Shown here: positions 37,997 through 48,968 of the stretch, one piece after another
Numbering within the stretch: position 1 is the first letter of the stretch
Layout of the letters: every line of letters begins with the position of its first letter
Assembly: GCF_010686765.1 (NCBI RefSeq)
Contig: NZ_JAAGWF010000017.1
Location: 124,001 to 188,000 of the forward strand
Direction: 5' to 3'
Origin: Geodermatophilus sabuli
GTDB taxonomy: Bacteria; Actinomycetota; Actinomycetes; Mycobacteriales; Geodermatophilaceae
DNA: 64,000 nt
The notes under the pieces: model-generated
Seen by the model: the letters and a program-made list of their open reading frames with translations, nothing else
The model's database searches: none
Told to the model about the DNA's origin: nothing
Program-made: the position numbers and the translations under genes

Positions 37997-39430
37997 GTGA
38001 CCCCGGGGACCCGCCTGCACGACCTGACCGCACTCGAGCAGGCGGCAGCCGTCCGCGCGGGAGAGGTCAGCCCCACCCAACTGGTCGAGCACGCGCTGCG
38101 GCGGATCGAGGCCCTCGACGCCGGCCTCGGGGCGTTCCTCACCGTGACCCCCGACCGCGCGCTGGCGGCCGCGCGGCGCGCCGAGCAACGGCTGCGCCGC
38201 GGCGGCGAGCTGCCGCCGCTGCTCGGCGTCCCGACCGCCATCAAGGACCTCAACAACACCGCCGGCGTCCGGACGACGTTCGGCTCGGCCGTCTTCGCCG
38301 ACAACGTGCCCACGGTCGACGACGCCGTGGTGACCAAGCTGGCCGCCGCCGGGACGATCTCGGTCGGCAAGAGCAGCACTCCTGAGTTCGGATACCCGTG
38401 CTACACCGACAACGCCTTCGTCGGCCCGGCCCGCTGCCCGTGGGACCGGACCCGGCTGGCCGGCGGCTCCAGCGGGGGAGCCGCGGTGGCGGTGGCCGCC
38501 GGGATGCTGCCGTTCGCCCAGGGCAGCGACGGCGGGGGATCGATCCGGATCCCGGCGAGCATCAACGGGCTGTACGGGATCAAGCCCAGCCGCGGACGCG
38601 TCAGCAACGCCCCGTTCGGCGGCGACGTGACGGGCCTGGGCACCAACGGGCCCCTCGCCCGCACGGTCCGCGACGCCGCGGCGATGCTCGACGCCATGGC
38701 GGGACCGGTGCCCGGGGACCCGACGTGGGCCCCTCCGCCGCCGCCCGGCGAGACCTTCCTCGGCTACGCAGACCGGCCGGTCGGCCGGCTGCGGATCGGC
38801 CGCCACCTCGAGTCGCCGATCCCGGACGTGTCCCTCGAGCCGGAGGTGCGGGCGGCGTTCGAGGACGCCTCCGCGTTGCTGGAGAGCCTCGGGCACGAGG
38901 TGGAGGACGTGCCGCCGGGGCTGCTCGGCCCCGACGTCCTCACCGCCTTCGAACAGGCCTGGACGCTGTCGGGCACGCTGCTGCCCGTGCCGCCGGACCA
39001 GGTGGCGCGGTTGCGGCCGCTCACCCGGGAGCTGCGCGGGCGGGGCTTGGCACTGTCGGCCCAGGCCGCGATGCAGGCGCTCACCGCCCTGCGGCTGTTC
39101 GCCCGCCGGTTCCTCACCGCCACCCACTCCTACGACGTCCTGCTCGCCCCGGTCACCACGATGACGCCGCGGCCACTGGGCTGGTTCGACGCCGACGGGG
39201 ACGGCGCCGCGGACTTCGAGCGGCAGGAGCGCTACGCCGCGTTCACCGCGGTCTTCAACGTGACCGGGCAGCCCGCGGTCAGCGTGCCGCTGTCCTGGAC
39301 GGCGGACGGGTTGCCGGTCGGCACCATGCTGGTCGGCCGCCCCGCCGACGAGGCGACCCTCATCGCGCTGTCGGCGCAGCTGGAGGAGGCCCGGCCCTGG
39401 GCGCACCGCCACCCCGCCGGGTGGGACTGA
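37997..39430 (+). CDS. Amidase signature-family amidohydrolase
   Basis: A 477-residue protein from GTG 37997. The Ser-Ser-Lys catalytic set is visible: lysine in AIKDLNNT (near 82), serine in AGGSSGGAA (near 155) and serine in [13 protein letters not shown] (near 180). Family relatives include aryl-acylamidases, 6-aminohexanoate-cyclic-dimer hydrolase and GatA-like proteins, but no gatC/gatB neighbours are seen, so this is not the tRNA amidotransferase. It is divergent from kynU with 44 bp between the starts, and a role in the same pathway is possible but unproven. Confidence 0.9.
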   Translation: MTPGTRLHDLTALEQAAAVRAGEVSPTQLVEHALRRIEALDAGLGAFLTVTPDRALAAARRAEQRLRRGGELPPLLGVPTAIKDLNNTAGVRTTFGSAVFADNVPTVDDAVVTKLAAAGTISVGKSSTPEFGYPCYTDNAFVGPARCPWDRTRLAGGSSGGAAVAVAAGMLPFAQGSDGGGSIRIPASINGLYGIKPSRGRVSNAPFGGDVTGLGTNGPLARTVRDAAAMLDAMAGPVPGDPTWAPPPPPGETFLGYADRPVGRLRIGRHLESPIPDVSLEPEVRAAFEDASALLESLGHEVEDVPPGLLGPDVLTAFEQAWTLSGTLLPVPPDQVARLRPLTRELRGRGLALSAQAAMQALTALRLFARRFLTATHSYDVLLAPVTTMTPRPLGWFDADGDGAADFERQERYAAFTAVFNVTGQPAVSVPLSWTADGLPVGTMLVGRPADEATLIALSAQLEEARPWAHRHPAGWD

Positions 39431-39468
39431 CCAGGAACCGGGGGACCGGTGCCGGTAGGTTGTCGGCC

Positions 39469-39744
39469 GTGACCGTCGTCGAGACCCTGCTCGTCTACGT
39501 GGGCATCCCGCTGGCCATCGTCCTCGTCATGGCGCTGCTCACGATGCGCCCCGGCAAGGGGCAGAAGAAGCTGCGGTACAAGCCCGGCCAGTCCTGGGAC
39601 CACGAGCCGGTCTGGTACGAGCCGCACCCCGGTGGCGCCGGTGCGCACGGCGGCGGCCACGGGGGCGGCCACGGCGCGCACGCCCTGACCGCCGGGGCGC
39701 CGGCCTCCGCCCGTCCCTACGGCGGCGCCCGCGGGACGTGGTGA
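39469..39744 (+). CDS. Small membrane protein, CtaJ-like (aa3 oxidase-associated)
   Basis: A 91-residue protein from GTG 39469. One N-terminal transmembrane helix (VVETLLVYVGIPLAIVLVMALLTM) is followed by GQKKLRYKPGQSWDHEPVWYEPHP and a glycine-histidine-rich tail (HGGGHGGGHGAHA). The N-terminal and RYKPG..EPVW pattern resembles the mycobacterial cytochrome aa3 oxidase-associated subunit CtaJ, and the position next to DUF5130 fits. It begins 38 bp after the amidase stop. If correct it binds the bcc-aa3 respiratory supercomplex in the membrane. The His-rich tail could bind metal, which is inference. Confidence 0.65.
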   Translation: MTVVETLLVYVGIPLAIVLVMALLTMRPGKGQKKLRYKPGQSWDHEPVWYEPHPGGAGAHGGGHGGGHGAHALTAGAPASARPYGGARGTW

Positions 39745-39792
39745 CGACATGACCCCCGACATCCGCACCCACAGCACTCCCGGAGGCCGGAG

Positions 39793-40260
39793 ATGACCCG
39801 CGCGCTGGAAGCCACGTCGCACGACACGGCGACGTCGGCCGGCACGATGCCGACGCGGACCGACGAGGCCCAGGCCCCGGACACGATCTTCAGCTACCAG
39901 GAGCTGCTGCGTCTCGACGATGCGCTGACGCTCTCCTCCCGGGAGACCGGCCTGCGCTTCACCCTCTACCTCGGGGACCTCGGCACCCGGACCCGCGTGC
40001 GCGCCGAGGAGCTGTTCGAGCAGTCGGGGGGCCACCTCCCCGAGTCGGTGCTGCTGGCCATCTCCCCCGGGCAGCGGGTCATCGAGGTCGTCGTCGGCGC
40101 CGCGGCGTCGCGCCGGCTGCCCGACCGCGCCTGCGCCCTCGCCGTCCTGTCGATGACGAACGCCTTCGCCTCCGGCGACCTGGTCGGCGGGATCGTCAAC
40201 GGCCTGCGCCAGCTCTCCGACCAGGCCGGCCACCCGAGGAGCCTGCGCCCCACCCATTGA
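39793..40260 (+). CDS. DUF5130 family protein (TPM-like fold)
   Basis: A 155-residue protein starting at ATG 39793 with GGAGGCCGGAG upstream. [32 protein letters not shown] then [34 protein letters not shown] and [33 protein letters not shown] is the DUF5130 pattern (Rv2468c-like), predicted to have a TPM-type alpha/beta fold. Function is unknown. It is 48 bp after the CtaJ-like gene and converges with pepN at a strong terminator. Confidence 0.85.
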   Translation: MTRALEATSHDTATSAGTMPTRTDEAQAPDTIFSYQELLRLDDALTLSSRETGLRFTLYLGDLGTRTRVRAEELFEQSGGHLPESVLLAISPGQRVIEVVVGAAASRRLPDRACALAVLSMTNAFASGDLVGGIVNGLRQLSDQAGHPRSLRPTH

Positions 40261-40266
40261 GGCGCC

Positions 40267-40306
40267 CGCTGCCCCCGCCGCGCACCTGCGCGCGGCGGGG
40301 GCAGCG
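40267..40306. terminator. Strong bidirectional hairpin between DUF5130 gene and pepN
   Basis: CGCTGCCCCCGCCGCGC (40267-40283) pairs perfectly over 17 bp with its complement at 40290-40306, with a 6-nt loop. It sits between convergent genes. Confidence 0.85.
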
Positions 40307-40315
40307 GCGTCCTCC

Positions 40316-42868
<2,553 letters not shown>

Positions 42869-43024
42869 GCAGGGGAGCTTCCCACGGGCCACCGACGTGC
42901 CCGTGCGCCCGCGGTGGGCGGCCGCCGTCCGGTTGAGGGAACAACCACCCCGCCGGCCGCCTTGCAGGCCGGTAGAGCGCCCGGGCGCAGCGCCGCGGGG
43001 GCACGACGCGAGGAGTGCGAACGC

Positions 43025-43687
43025 ATGACCGAGGCAGTGCAGAGCGCCCCCGTCCGGGCGCGCGTGGACTTCTGGTTCGACCCGCTGTGCCCGTGGGCCT
43101 GGCTCACCAGCCGCTGGGTCCTGGAGGCGGCCAAGGTCCGCGACATCGACCTGCACTGGCACGTCATGTCCCTGGCCGTGCTCAACCGCGGCCGGGACCT
43201 GCCGGAGGAGTACCGGGAGATGATGCAGAAGGCGATCGGTCCCGTGCGGGTCGCGATCGCCGCCGCGCAGCAGCACGGCGACGAGGTCCTCGGTGACCTC
43301 TACACCGCCATGGGCACGCTGCGCCACCACGAGGGGATCGAGCTCGACGAGCTGATCGCCCCGGCGCTCGAGCGGGTCGGGCTCCCGGCGGAGCTGGCCG
43401 CGGCCGCCACCTCGACCGAGTACGACGAGGCGCTGGAGAAGAGCCACCACGAGGGCATGGACCCGGTCGGCGACGACGTGGGCACCCCGGTCATGCACAT
43501 CGACGGGGTCGCCTTCTTCGGCCCGGTGATCAGCAAGGTGCCGACCGGTGAGGACGCCGGCAAGGCCTTCGACGGCGCCGTCCTGCTGGCCAACCTGCCC
43601 GACTTCTGGGAGCTCAAGCGGACCCGGCTCTCCGGGCCGGACATGGACTCCGTCCCGGCCGACGCACTGGAGCTCGACCGCCGCTGA
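43025..43687 (+). CDS. DsbA/FrnE-type thioredoxin-fold protein (Rv2466c-like) with CPWA site
   Basis: A 220-residue cytoplasmic protein from ATG 43025. Sequence [20 protein letters not shown] is the active-site region of the mycobacterial mycothiol-dependent nitroreductase-like protein Rv2466c, whose site is CPWC. Here the second cysteine is alanine. The rest is well conserved ([58 protein letters not shown]). Rv2466c reduces disulfides with mycothiol and activates a prodrug. The remaining cysteine could still form a mixed disulfide with mycothiol. It is divergent from pepN. Confidence 0.9.
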   Translation: MTEAVQSAPVRARVDFWFDPLCPWAWLTSRWVLEAAKVRDIDLHWHVMSLAVLNRGRDLPEEYREMMQKAIGPVRVAIAAAQQHGDEVLGDLYTAMGTLRHHEGIELDELIAPALERVGLPAELAAAATSTEYDEALEKSHHEGMDPVGDDVGTPVMHIDGVAFFGPVISKVPTGEDAGKAFDGAVLLANLPDFWELKRTRLSGPDMDSVPADALELDRR

Positions 43688-43740
43688 CAGAGGACCCCGC
43701 CGCCCCCCGCCACTCGCGAGCTCGCGGCGGGTCCTGCAGC
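43688..43740 (+). repeat. Copy of dispersed intergenic palindromic repeat
   Basis: Follows the DsbA-like stop immediately: CAGAGGACCCCGCCGCCCCCCGCCACTCGCGAGCTCGCGGCGGGTCCTGCAGC in contiguous parts. The central CTCGCGAGCTCGCG is palindromic and GCGGGTCC pairs with the GGACCCCGC half. Confidence 0.75.
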
Positions 43741-43767
43741 GGGGCGGGGGTGCGGCATCCTCGACGG

Positions 43768-44523
43768 GTGCCGCACCCCGTCCGCCAGCGGATCCTGATC
43801 ACCGGCGCGAGCTCCGGCCTCGGCGCCGGCCTGGCCCGCCGGTTCGCCGCGAGGGGCCGTGACCTCGCCCTCGCCGCCCGCCGCACCGACCGGCTCGAGA
43901 TGCTCCGCGAGGAGCTGCTCACCGCGCATCCCGGCATCCGGGTGGTCACCGCGGCACTCGACGTCGACGACCCCGCCGCGGTGGACGACGTCGTGCCGCG
44001 GCTCGCCGGGCAGTTGGGCGGCCTGGACCGGTTCGTCGCCAACGCCGGCATCGGCAGGGGAGCCTCGGTCGGCACCGGCCACGGCTCCGCGAACCGGGCG
44101 ACGCTGGTCACCAACGTGCTCGGCACCCACGCGCAGGCCGAGGCGGCGATGGCGCTTTTCCGGGCCCAGGGCGCCGGCCACCTCGTCGTCGTCTCCTCGG
44201 TGGCCGCCGTCCGCGGCATGCGCGGCACCCGGACGGCGTACGGGGCGAGCAAGGCCGCGCTCAACGCGCTGGCCGAGGGCATCCGGTCCGACGTCCTCGG
44301 CACCGGCATCCGCGTCACGACCGTGCTGCCGGGGTTCATCGCCACCGACCTCAACGCCGGCCGCCGCGGACCGTTCACCGTCGACCTCGACCGCGGCGTC
44401 GACGCCCTCACCGCCGCGATCGAGCGGGAGCCGGTCCGCGCCTACGTGCCCGAGTGGCCGTGGCGGCCGGTGTCGGCGCTGCTGCGGGTGCTGCCGCTGC
44501 CCGTCGTCCGCCGCTTCACCTGA
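43768..44523 (+). CDS. Short-chain dehydrogenase/reductase
   Basis: A 251-residue classical SDR, with the GTG at 43768 preferred (43750 also possible). NAD(P)-binding ILITGASSGLGAGLARRF, the conserved NAGIG segment, VVSSVAAVRGMRGTRTAYGASKAAL (catalytic serine, tyrosine and lysine), and PGFIATDLNAG are present. The C-terminal hydrophobic stretch (WRPVSALLRVLPLPVVRRF) resembles the membrane-associated lipid-active SDRs found in actinobacteria. The substrate is unknown. It follows the DsbA-like gene by 80 bp, with a repeat in between. Confidence 0.88.
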   Translation: MPHPVRQRILITGASSGLGAGLARRFAARGRDLALAARRTDRLEMLREELLTAHPGIRVVTAALDVDDPAAVDDVVPRLAGQLGGLDRFVANAGIGRGASVGTGHGSANRATLVTNVLGTHAQAEAAMALFRAQGAGHLVVVSSVAAVRGMRGTRTAYGASKAALNALAEGIRSDVLGTGIRVTTVLPGFIATDLNAGRRGPFTVDLDRGVDALTAAIEREPVRAYVPEWPWRPVSALLRVLPLPVVRRFT

Positions 44524-44579
44524 GAGCGGACCCCGTCCTCCCACCACTCGCGTGCGCGGGGGCCTGGAGAGGGCCACCC
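44524..44579 (+). repeat. Copy of dispersed intergenic palindromic repeat
   Basis: Directly after the SDR stop: GAGCGGACCCCGTCCTCCCACCACTCGCGTGCGCGGGGGCCTGGAGAGGGCC, a more diverged copy that keeps the ACCCCGTCC, CCACTCGCG and GGGGCC blocks. Confidence 0.65.
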
Positions 44580-44581
44580 CC

Positions 44582-45367
44582 TCACCGGGGCAGCGCCCTG
44601 GACGCGGCCGTGCGCATGGTCGCCGCGTCGTAGGGGCCGGCGTCGAGCCGGCCGGCGCGGACGGCGGCCAGCACGGCCAGCAGGTCGGCGCGCTGCGCGC
44701 CGACGAACGCCGCGTCGACCACCGCGCCGTGTCCGGGCACCACCGGCCCGCGGGCCAGCGCGTGCAGCCGGCCGAGCGTCGCCGGCCACTCGGCGAGGAC
44801 GGCGTCCTCGAACGCGGGGGGCGCCCCCTCCTCGACGAGGTCGCCGGCGAACAGGACGTTCCCGTCGCCGTCGCCGTCGGTCTCGACCTCGACCACCAGG
44901 TCCGAGTCCGTGTGCCCGCGGCCGAGGAACCGGAGCACCACCTCCCGGCCGCCGACGTCCAGCACGGCCGTGTCGTCGACCAGGGCGTCGGGCGGGTCGA
45001 GGGGAGCCGCGCCCACCCGCCGGGCGGCCTCGGCGTGCCCGGCGGCGAGCAGTTCGGCCACCCGTGCGGCGCGCTGGGCCTCGCCGGTGGCCCGCAGGGC
45101 GGCGGCGCACCCGCGGGCGCCCCAGACCGTCGCCGGGCGGAAGGCCGCGGTGCCGAAGCAGTGGTCGTAGTGGGCGTGGGTGGTCACCACCGTCCACGGG
45201 TGCGGCGTCACCCGGCGGACGGCGGCGATCAGGTCGGCCGCCTCGCCGAGGTCGGACCGGGTGTCGACGACCAGGCAGGCGCCCTCGCCGACGACCAGCC
45301 CGCAGTTGAGGTCCAGCGACCGGTGCCGCCGGACGAAGACGCCGTCGGCGACCTCCCGGAAGGTCAC
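44582..45367 (-). CDS. Metallo-beta-lactamase fold hydrolase
   Basis: A 261-residue protein. The zinc motif THAHYDHCFG (H-x-H-x-DH) is intact, as are the later metal ligands in LRFLGRGHTDSDLVV and the distal PGHG. It lacks a signal peptide, so it is probably a cytoplasmic thioesterase-, glyoxalase II- or lactonase-type enzyme. The GTG at 45367 overlaps the DUF429 stop (GTGA) and is preferred over longer starts that would add a low-complexity arginine-rich leader. Confidence 0.85.
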   Translation of the reverse strand: MTFREVADGVFVRRHRSLDLNCGLVVGEGACLVVDTRSDLGEAADLIAAVRRVTPHPWTVVTTHAHYDHCFGTAAFRPATVWGARGCAAALRATGEAQRAARVAELLAAGHAEAARRVGAAPLDPPDALVDDTAVLDVGGREVVLRFLGRGHTDSDLVVEVETDGDGDGNVLFAGDLVEEGAPPAFEDAVLAEWPATLGRLHALARGPVVPGHGAVVDAAFVGAQRADLLAVLAAVRAGRLDAGPYDAATMRTAASRALPR

Positions 45368-46035
45368 CAGCAGATCCGCATCGGCCGGCTGCGGCGGTCG
45401 AGGCCCCCGTCGCCCACGCACTCGCCGCGCCCGCCGGCCAGCCGGCGGGCGGACCACGCCGCGGCACACGCGTCCAGCGCGTCGACCATCGGCACGCCGA
45501 CCGGCGCCGTGAGCAGGGCGTGCTCCACGTCCATCACCGGGCGCAGGGCGTGCAGGCGCTGGGCGGTCCCCCGCGCCGTGCCCTTGCGGTCACGGACCAC
45601 CTCCGACATCGCCCGGAACGCCAGCTCCGGGTGCACCTCGACCACGCGGTCGGTCGGCGGGTCGCCCAGCGCGTCGTCCAGGGCTCGGATCGACTTCACG
45701 AGCTGGAAGGCCTGGGCCGACGGCGCGCGCGGTGGATCGGTGTGCGCCCGCGAGATCGCGCGCGCCTCGGCGTAGTCGTCGGTCGTCAGCACCGCCCGCA
45801 CGGGAGTGGGGAACACCGAGCTCCCGGCCGGACCGAGCAGCCGCCGCGCCAGCACGTCGCAGGCCCGGACGCCGTCCTCGGGCAGGCCGATCGGCATGTC
45901 GATGGCCACCAGCTCCACCCCCGGGACGGCGAGCACATCGGGGACGCCGGCCAGCGCCAGCAGCGTCACCCGCCGGCCGTCGAGCAGGGCGCCGACCCAC
46001 GCGCCGCGCCACCCGTCGACCCCCAGGACCGCCAC
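45364..46035 (-). CDS. DUF429 family protein
   Basis: A 223-residue protein. VLGVDGWRGAWVGALLDG at the start, VAIDMPIGLPEDGVRACDVLARRLLG, SSVFPTPVRAVL, and VVEVHPELAFRAM are the DUF429 pattern, which has a predicted RNase H-like fold with acidic active-site residues (here D6 in GVDGW, D in AIDMPIG). Family proteins are putative nucleases with no proven role. It is translationally coupled to the MBL-fold gene downstream and divergent from rpiB (26 bp between starts). Confidence 0.88.
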   Translation of the reverse strand: MAVLGVDGWRGAWVGALLDGRRVTLLALAGVPDVLAVPGVELVAIDMPIGLPEDGVRACDVLARRLLGPAGSSVFPTPVRAVLTTDDYAEARAISRAHTDPPRAPSAQAFQLVKSIRALDDALGDPPTDRVVEVHPELAFRAMSEVVRDRKGTARGTAQRLHALRPVMDVEHALLTAPVGVPMVDALDACAAAWSARRLAGGRGECVGDGGLDRRSRPMRICW

Positions 46036-46061
46036 CGCGGCAGCCTGACAGACTCCCCGGC

Positions 46062-46541
46062 ATGCGCGTCTTCGTCGGCACCGACCACGCTGGCCTGGAG
46101 TTCAAGGAGCACCTGAAGCAGGCGCTCGCCGACGCCGGCCACGAGCCGGTCGACTGCGGGGCCTTCGAGTACGACGCCCAGGACGACTACCCGCCGTTCT
46201 GCTTCGAGGTCGGCGAGCGCACGGTGACCGAGCCCGGCAGCCTGGGCGTGGTCATCGGCGGCTCGGGCAACGGCGAGCAGATGGCGGCGAACAAGGTGCC
46301 CGGCGTGCGCGCGGCGCTGGTGTGGAACCGGGAGACCGCGGAGCTCGCGCGCCAGCACAACGACGCCAACGTGGTCTCGATCGGCGCTCGTCAGCACAGC
46401 GTCGCCGAGGCCACCGACCTGGTGCTGCTCTTCCTCGCCACGCCGTTCAGCGACGACGAGCGGCACGTCCGCCGGATCGGCCTGATCACCGACTACGAGC
46501 GCGACCGTCACCGCCCGGCCGGCGGACTGCCCACCAGGTGA
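46062..46541 (+). CDS. rpiB: Ribose-5-phosphate isomerase B
   Basis: A 159-residue RpiB/LacAB-type isomerase. GTDHAGLEFKEHLKQAL at the start binds the substrate phosphate region. The active-site segment is GGSGNGEQMAANKVPGVRAALVW, with the glutamate that replaces the E. coli cysteine in mycobacterial-type RpiB. Ser/Asn/His residues for ring opening (HNDANVVSIGARQHS) follow. It interconverts ribose-5-P and ribulose-5-P. Its location matches M. tuberculosis Rv2465c, next to the pepN/DsbA-like region. Confidence 0.95.
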   Translation: MRVFVGTDHAGLEFKEHLKQALADAGHEPVDCGAFEYDAQDDYPPFCFEVGERTVTEPGSLGVVIGGSGNGEQMAANKVPGVRAALVWNRETAELARQHNDANVVSIGARQHSVAEATDLVLLFLATPFSDDERHVRRIGLITDYERDRHRPAGGLPTR

Positions 46542-46555
46542 CAGGCCGGGGCGGC

Positions 46556-46631
46556 CCCCTGCAGGGCCCCGCCGCCGGCCCCGTCCCGGGCCCCGCCCTG
46601 AGCTTGCGCAGGGTGGGCAGGACGGGGTGCT
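46556..46631 (-). repeat. Copy of dispersed intergenic palindromic repeat
   Basis: Read on the minus strand from the acetyltransferase stop: GAGCACCCCGTCCTGCCCACCCTGCGCAAGCTCAGGGCGGGGCCC. It keeps the ACCCCGTCC block and a CTGCGCAAGCTCAGGG core, a variant of the palindrome. A second CCCCGTCCC-type block extends to the CCTGCAGG end. Confidence 0.65.
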
Positions 46632-46632
46632 C

Positions 46633-47877
46633 TCAGAACTCGTCGGGGCACCACGGGGTCACCGGCCACCGGAACGCCGTCGCCGCCTGGGTCACCGCGC
46701 CGGGGCTGACCTCGGTCACCCGGCCGGCGGCCTGCAGCGTGGCCAGCGACACCCCGCCCAGATACGCCGCGGACAGCGCCTCGACGTCGACGACGAGGTC
46801 GGGGTCGGCGTCGGTCGGGGAGCAGAACGCCCCCGCCGGGTGTCCGACCAGCGACCACCGGCCGTCGTTCCAGGGGCAGAACGGGTCGCGCACCTCGAGG
46901 ACGAGGTTGACCGGCGCGGGGTATCGGCGGGCGGCCAGTGCCCGGCCGACGTCCACCAGGCGCACCCACAGCGCGTCCACCGGCTGGGCGTGCAGCGCGC
47001 GCGGGTCGGCCAGCAGGTGGCGCAGCGGCTCGTCCGGTGACAGCGACGGAGCCTGCAGGTTCCGGACGAGGTCGACCGACAGCAGGAACCGCCAGAGCGC
47101 GGCGTACGCCGGGGTGCTGGTGCTCCGGATCTCCTCGACCACGACGGTCCCGTCCGGCTCGCCGGCGTCGCTCCAGGCCGACCGCACCCGGTAGGCGGCG
47201 TAGCCGGTGACGGTGCCGTCGGCCTCCGTGTGCAGCACGTACCGTCGCGCCGTCGCGCCGCGCCGCTGGTCGGGCTGGTCCCGCAGGGCGCGGTCCCACC
47301 ACCGGTCGTCCCGGGCCAGGTTGCCGGGCACGGACCGCCGCACGCGGTCGTGCAGGCCGACCGCGGCGGCCCGGTAGTCGTCGGCCGCCACGAGCACGAC
47401 CCGTCCGGTCCCGACGGCCACGTCCGGCCGCAGCCGGAGCCGCTCGACCCGACCGCCCAGGTTGCTCCGCCAGGTGGCCGGTGCGTAGCCGAACCGTCCG
47501 TAGATCGAGGCCTCCGACGCCCAGAGGGCGGCAACCGGCTCGCGCTGCTCCTCGTGCAGCCCGGTGAGCTGCCGCCGCATGATCGCGGTCAGCACGCCCC
47601 GCCGCCGGTGCGTGGGGGAGACCGTCACCCAGGTGATCCCGGCACAGGGGACGACGGCTCCGGGCACGGTCAGCTCGCGGCTGTAGACGCCCGCCGTGGC
47701 GGCCACGCGCCCCTCGTCCCACAGCGCGAGCGACCGGTCCAGCTCCGCCACGCCGGGCGGGCCCTCGAGGTAGTGGGCCGGGAGCTCGTCCTCCCCGAAG
47801 ACGTCGAACATGGCGCGGATGAAGACCGGCCACTCCTCGGTGGTGATCGGGCGGAGGGCGTCGGCGGGATCGGTCAC
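46633..47877 (-). CDS. Eis-like GNAT N-acetyltransferase
   Basis: A 414-residue protein with the three-part architecture of the Eis family: an N-terminal GNAT domain (GITWVTVSPTHRRRGVLTAIMRRQL, the acetyl-CoA-binding loop, and ASEASIYGRFGYAPAT with the catalytic tyrosine), a second GNAT-like region (DDYRAAAVGLHDRVRRSVPGNLARDDRWWD), and a C-terminal sterol-carrier-like domain. It ends in PDEF, so a C-terminal phenylalanine is available, as in Eis where the terminal carboxylate acts in catalysis. By family it acetylates amines such as aminoglycosides or lysines, and the true substrate is unknown. Confidence 0.85.
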   Translation of the reverse strand: MTDPADALRPITTEEWPVFIRAMFDVFGEDELPAHYLEGPPGVAELDRSLALWDEGRVAATAGVYSRELTVPGAVVPCAGITWVTVSPTHRRRGVLTAIMRRQLTGLHEEQREPVAALWASEASIYGRFGYAPATWRSNLGGRVERLRLRPDVAVGTGRVVLVAADDYRAAAVGLHDRVRRSVPGNLARDDRWWDRALRDQPDQRRGATARRYVLHTEADGTVTGYAAYRVRSAWSDAGEPDGTVVVEEIRSTSTPAYAALWRFLLSVDLVRNLQAPSLSPDEPLRHLLADPRALHAQPVDALWVRLVDVGRALAARRYPAPVNLVLEVRDPFCPWNDGRWSLVGHPAGAFCSPTDADPDLVVDVEALSAAYLGGVSLATLQAAGRVTEVSPGAVTQAATAFRWPVTPWCPDEF

Positions 47878-47949
47878 CGGTGCTGTCTACCGGGCAGTGC
47901 CGCGACGACGCGACCGGGTTCCGTCGGTCTCCGGTGCCAGGATCGGTGG

Positions 47950-48303
47950 GTGCCCGCCACGCCCGCCGACGTCCGCAGCGTCGCCCTCGCCCTGCCCGAG
48001 GCCAGCGAACGCCCGGCGTGGGACATGGCCTGCCTGCGCGTCCGGGACAAGATCTTCGCGTCGATGCCGCCGGACGAGTCGTGGGTGGCGATCCGGCTGG
48101 CCGAGGGGGAGAACACCGCGCTGGCCACGGCGCGGCCCGGCGTGTTCTCGGTGCCGCACCACTACCGCAACTCCACGATGGTCGTCGTCGCGCTGGACGC
48201 GGTGGACCGCGACGAGCTGGCCGAGCTGCTGACCGAGGCGTGGCGGCTGCGAGCCCCGGCCCGGCTGCGCGCCGCGTTCGACGGCGCCGAGGCGGAGGGG
48301 TAG
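47950..48303 (+). CDS. MmcQ/YjbR family DNA-binding-like protein
   Basis: A 117-residue protein from GTG 47950. The pattern VRSVALALPEASERPAWDMACLRVRDKIFASMPPDESWVAIRLA..VFSVPHHYRNSTMVVVALDAVDRDELAELLTEAWRL is the MmcQ/YjbR (DUF419) family, with a CyaY-like or 'double-wing' fold and an unsettled function (DNA binding was proposed). It is divergent from the Eis-like gene, 73 bp apart, and convergent with the response regulator. Confidence 0.85.
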   Translation: MPATPADVRSVALALPEASERPAWDMACLRVRDKIFASMPPDESWVAIRLAEGENTALATARPGVFSVPHHYRNSTMVVVALDAVDRDELAELLTEAWRLRAPARLRAAFDGAEAEG

Positions 48304-48306
48304 GCG

Positions 48307-48951
48307 CTAGGTGCGCAGGTAGGCCAGCGTGGCCATGACCCGGCGGTGCTGGTCCTCGTCCTGGGCCAGCCCGAGCTTGGCGAAGATCCGCTGGGTGTGC
48401 TTCTCGACCGCGCCGGGGGTGACGACCAACAGGCGGGCGATCGCGCTGTTCGAGTGCCCCTCGGCGATCAGCCCGAGCACCTCGCGCTCCCGCGGGGTCA
48501 GCCGGCGCACCGGGTCGTCGGCCCGGCGGCGGGCGAACAGCTGGGCGACCACCTGCGGGTCGAGCACGGTGCCGCCGCCGACGACGTCGGTGAGCGCGGT
48601 GAGGAAGGAGTCGAGGTCGGTCACCCGGTCCTTGAGCAGGTAGCCGACCCCGCCGCGGCCGTCGGCGAGCAGCTCGTCGGCGTAGGCCACCTCGACGTAC
48701 TGGGAGAGCACGAGCACCGCCGTCCCCGGCACCGTGGCCCGGGCCTGCACGGCGGCCCGCAGCCCCTCGTCGGTGTGCGTGGGCGGCATCCGGACGTCGA
48801 CGACGGCGACGTCCGGGCGGGCCTCGGTCACCGCCCGGACGAGCGACGGCCCGTCACCGACCGCCGCCACCACCTCGGTCCCGGCCTCCTCCAGCAGGCG
48901 CACCAGCCCCTCCCGGAGGAGGACCGAGTCCTCGGCCAGCACGACCCGCAT
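48307..48951 (-). CDS. LuxR/NarL-family response regulator
   Basis: A 214-residue regulator from ATG 48951 (a GTG at 48978, overlapping the kinase stop, would add nine residues). The receiver domain has VVLAEDSVLLREGL, the phospho-acceptor aspartate in VAVVDVRMPPT, and lysine in YLLKDRV. The C-terminal HTH is RRLTPREREVLGLIAEGHSNSAIARLL, typical of NarL/LuxR. It is transcribed with the histidine kinase just upstream. Target genes are not evident, but the divergent lipoprotein gene is a candidate. Confidence 0.93.
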   Translation of the reverse strand: MRVVLAEDSVLLREGLVRLLEEAGTEVVAAVGDGPSLVRAVTEARPDVAVVDVRMPPTHTDEGLRAAVQARATVPGTAVLVLSQYVEVAYADELLADGRGGVGYLLKDRVTDLDSFLTALTDVVGGGTVLDPQVVAQLFARRRADDPVRRLTPREREVLGLIAEGHSNSAIARLLVVTPGAVEKHTQRIFAKLGLAQDEDQHRRVMATLAYLRT

Positions 48952-48968
48952 CGGCCGGTCGTCCGGGC

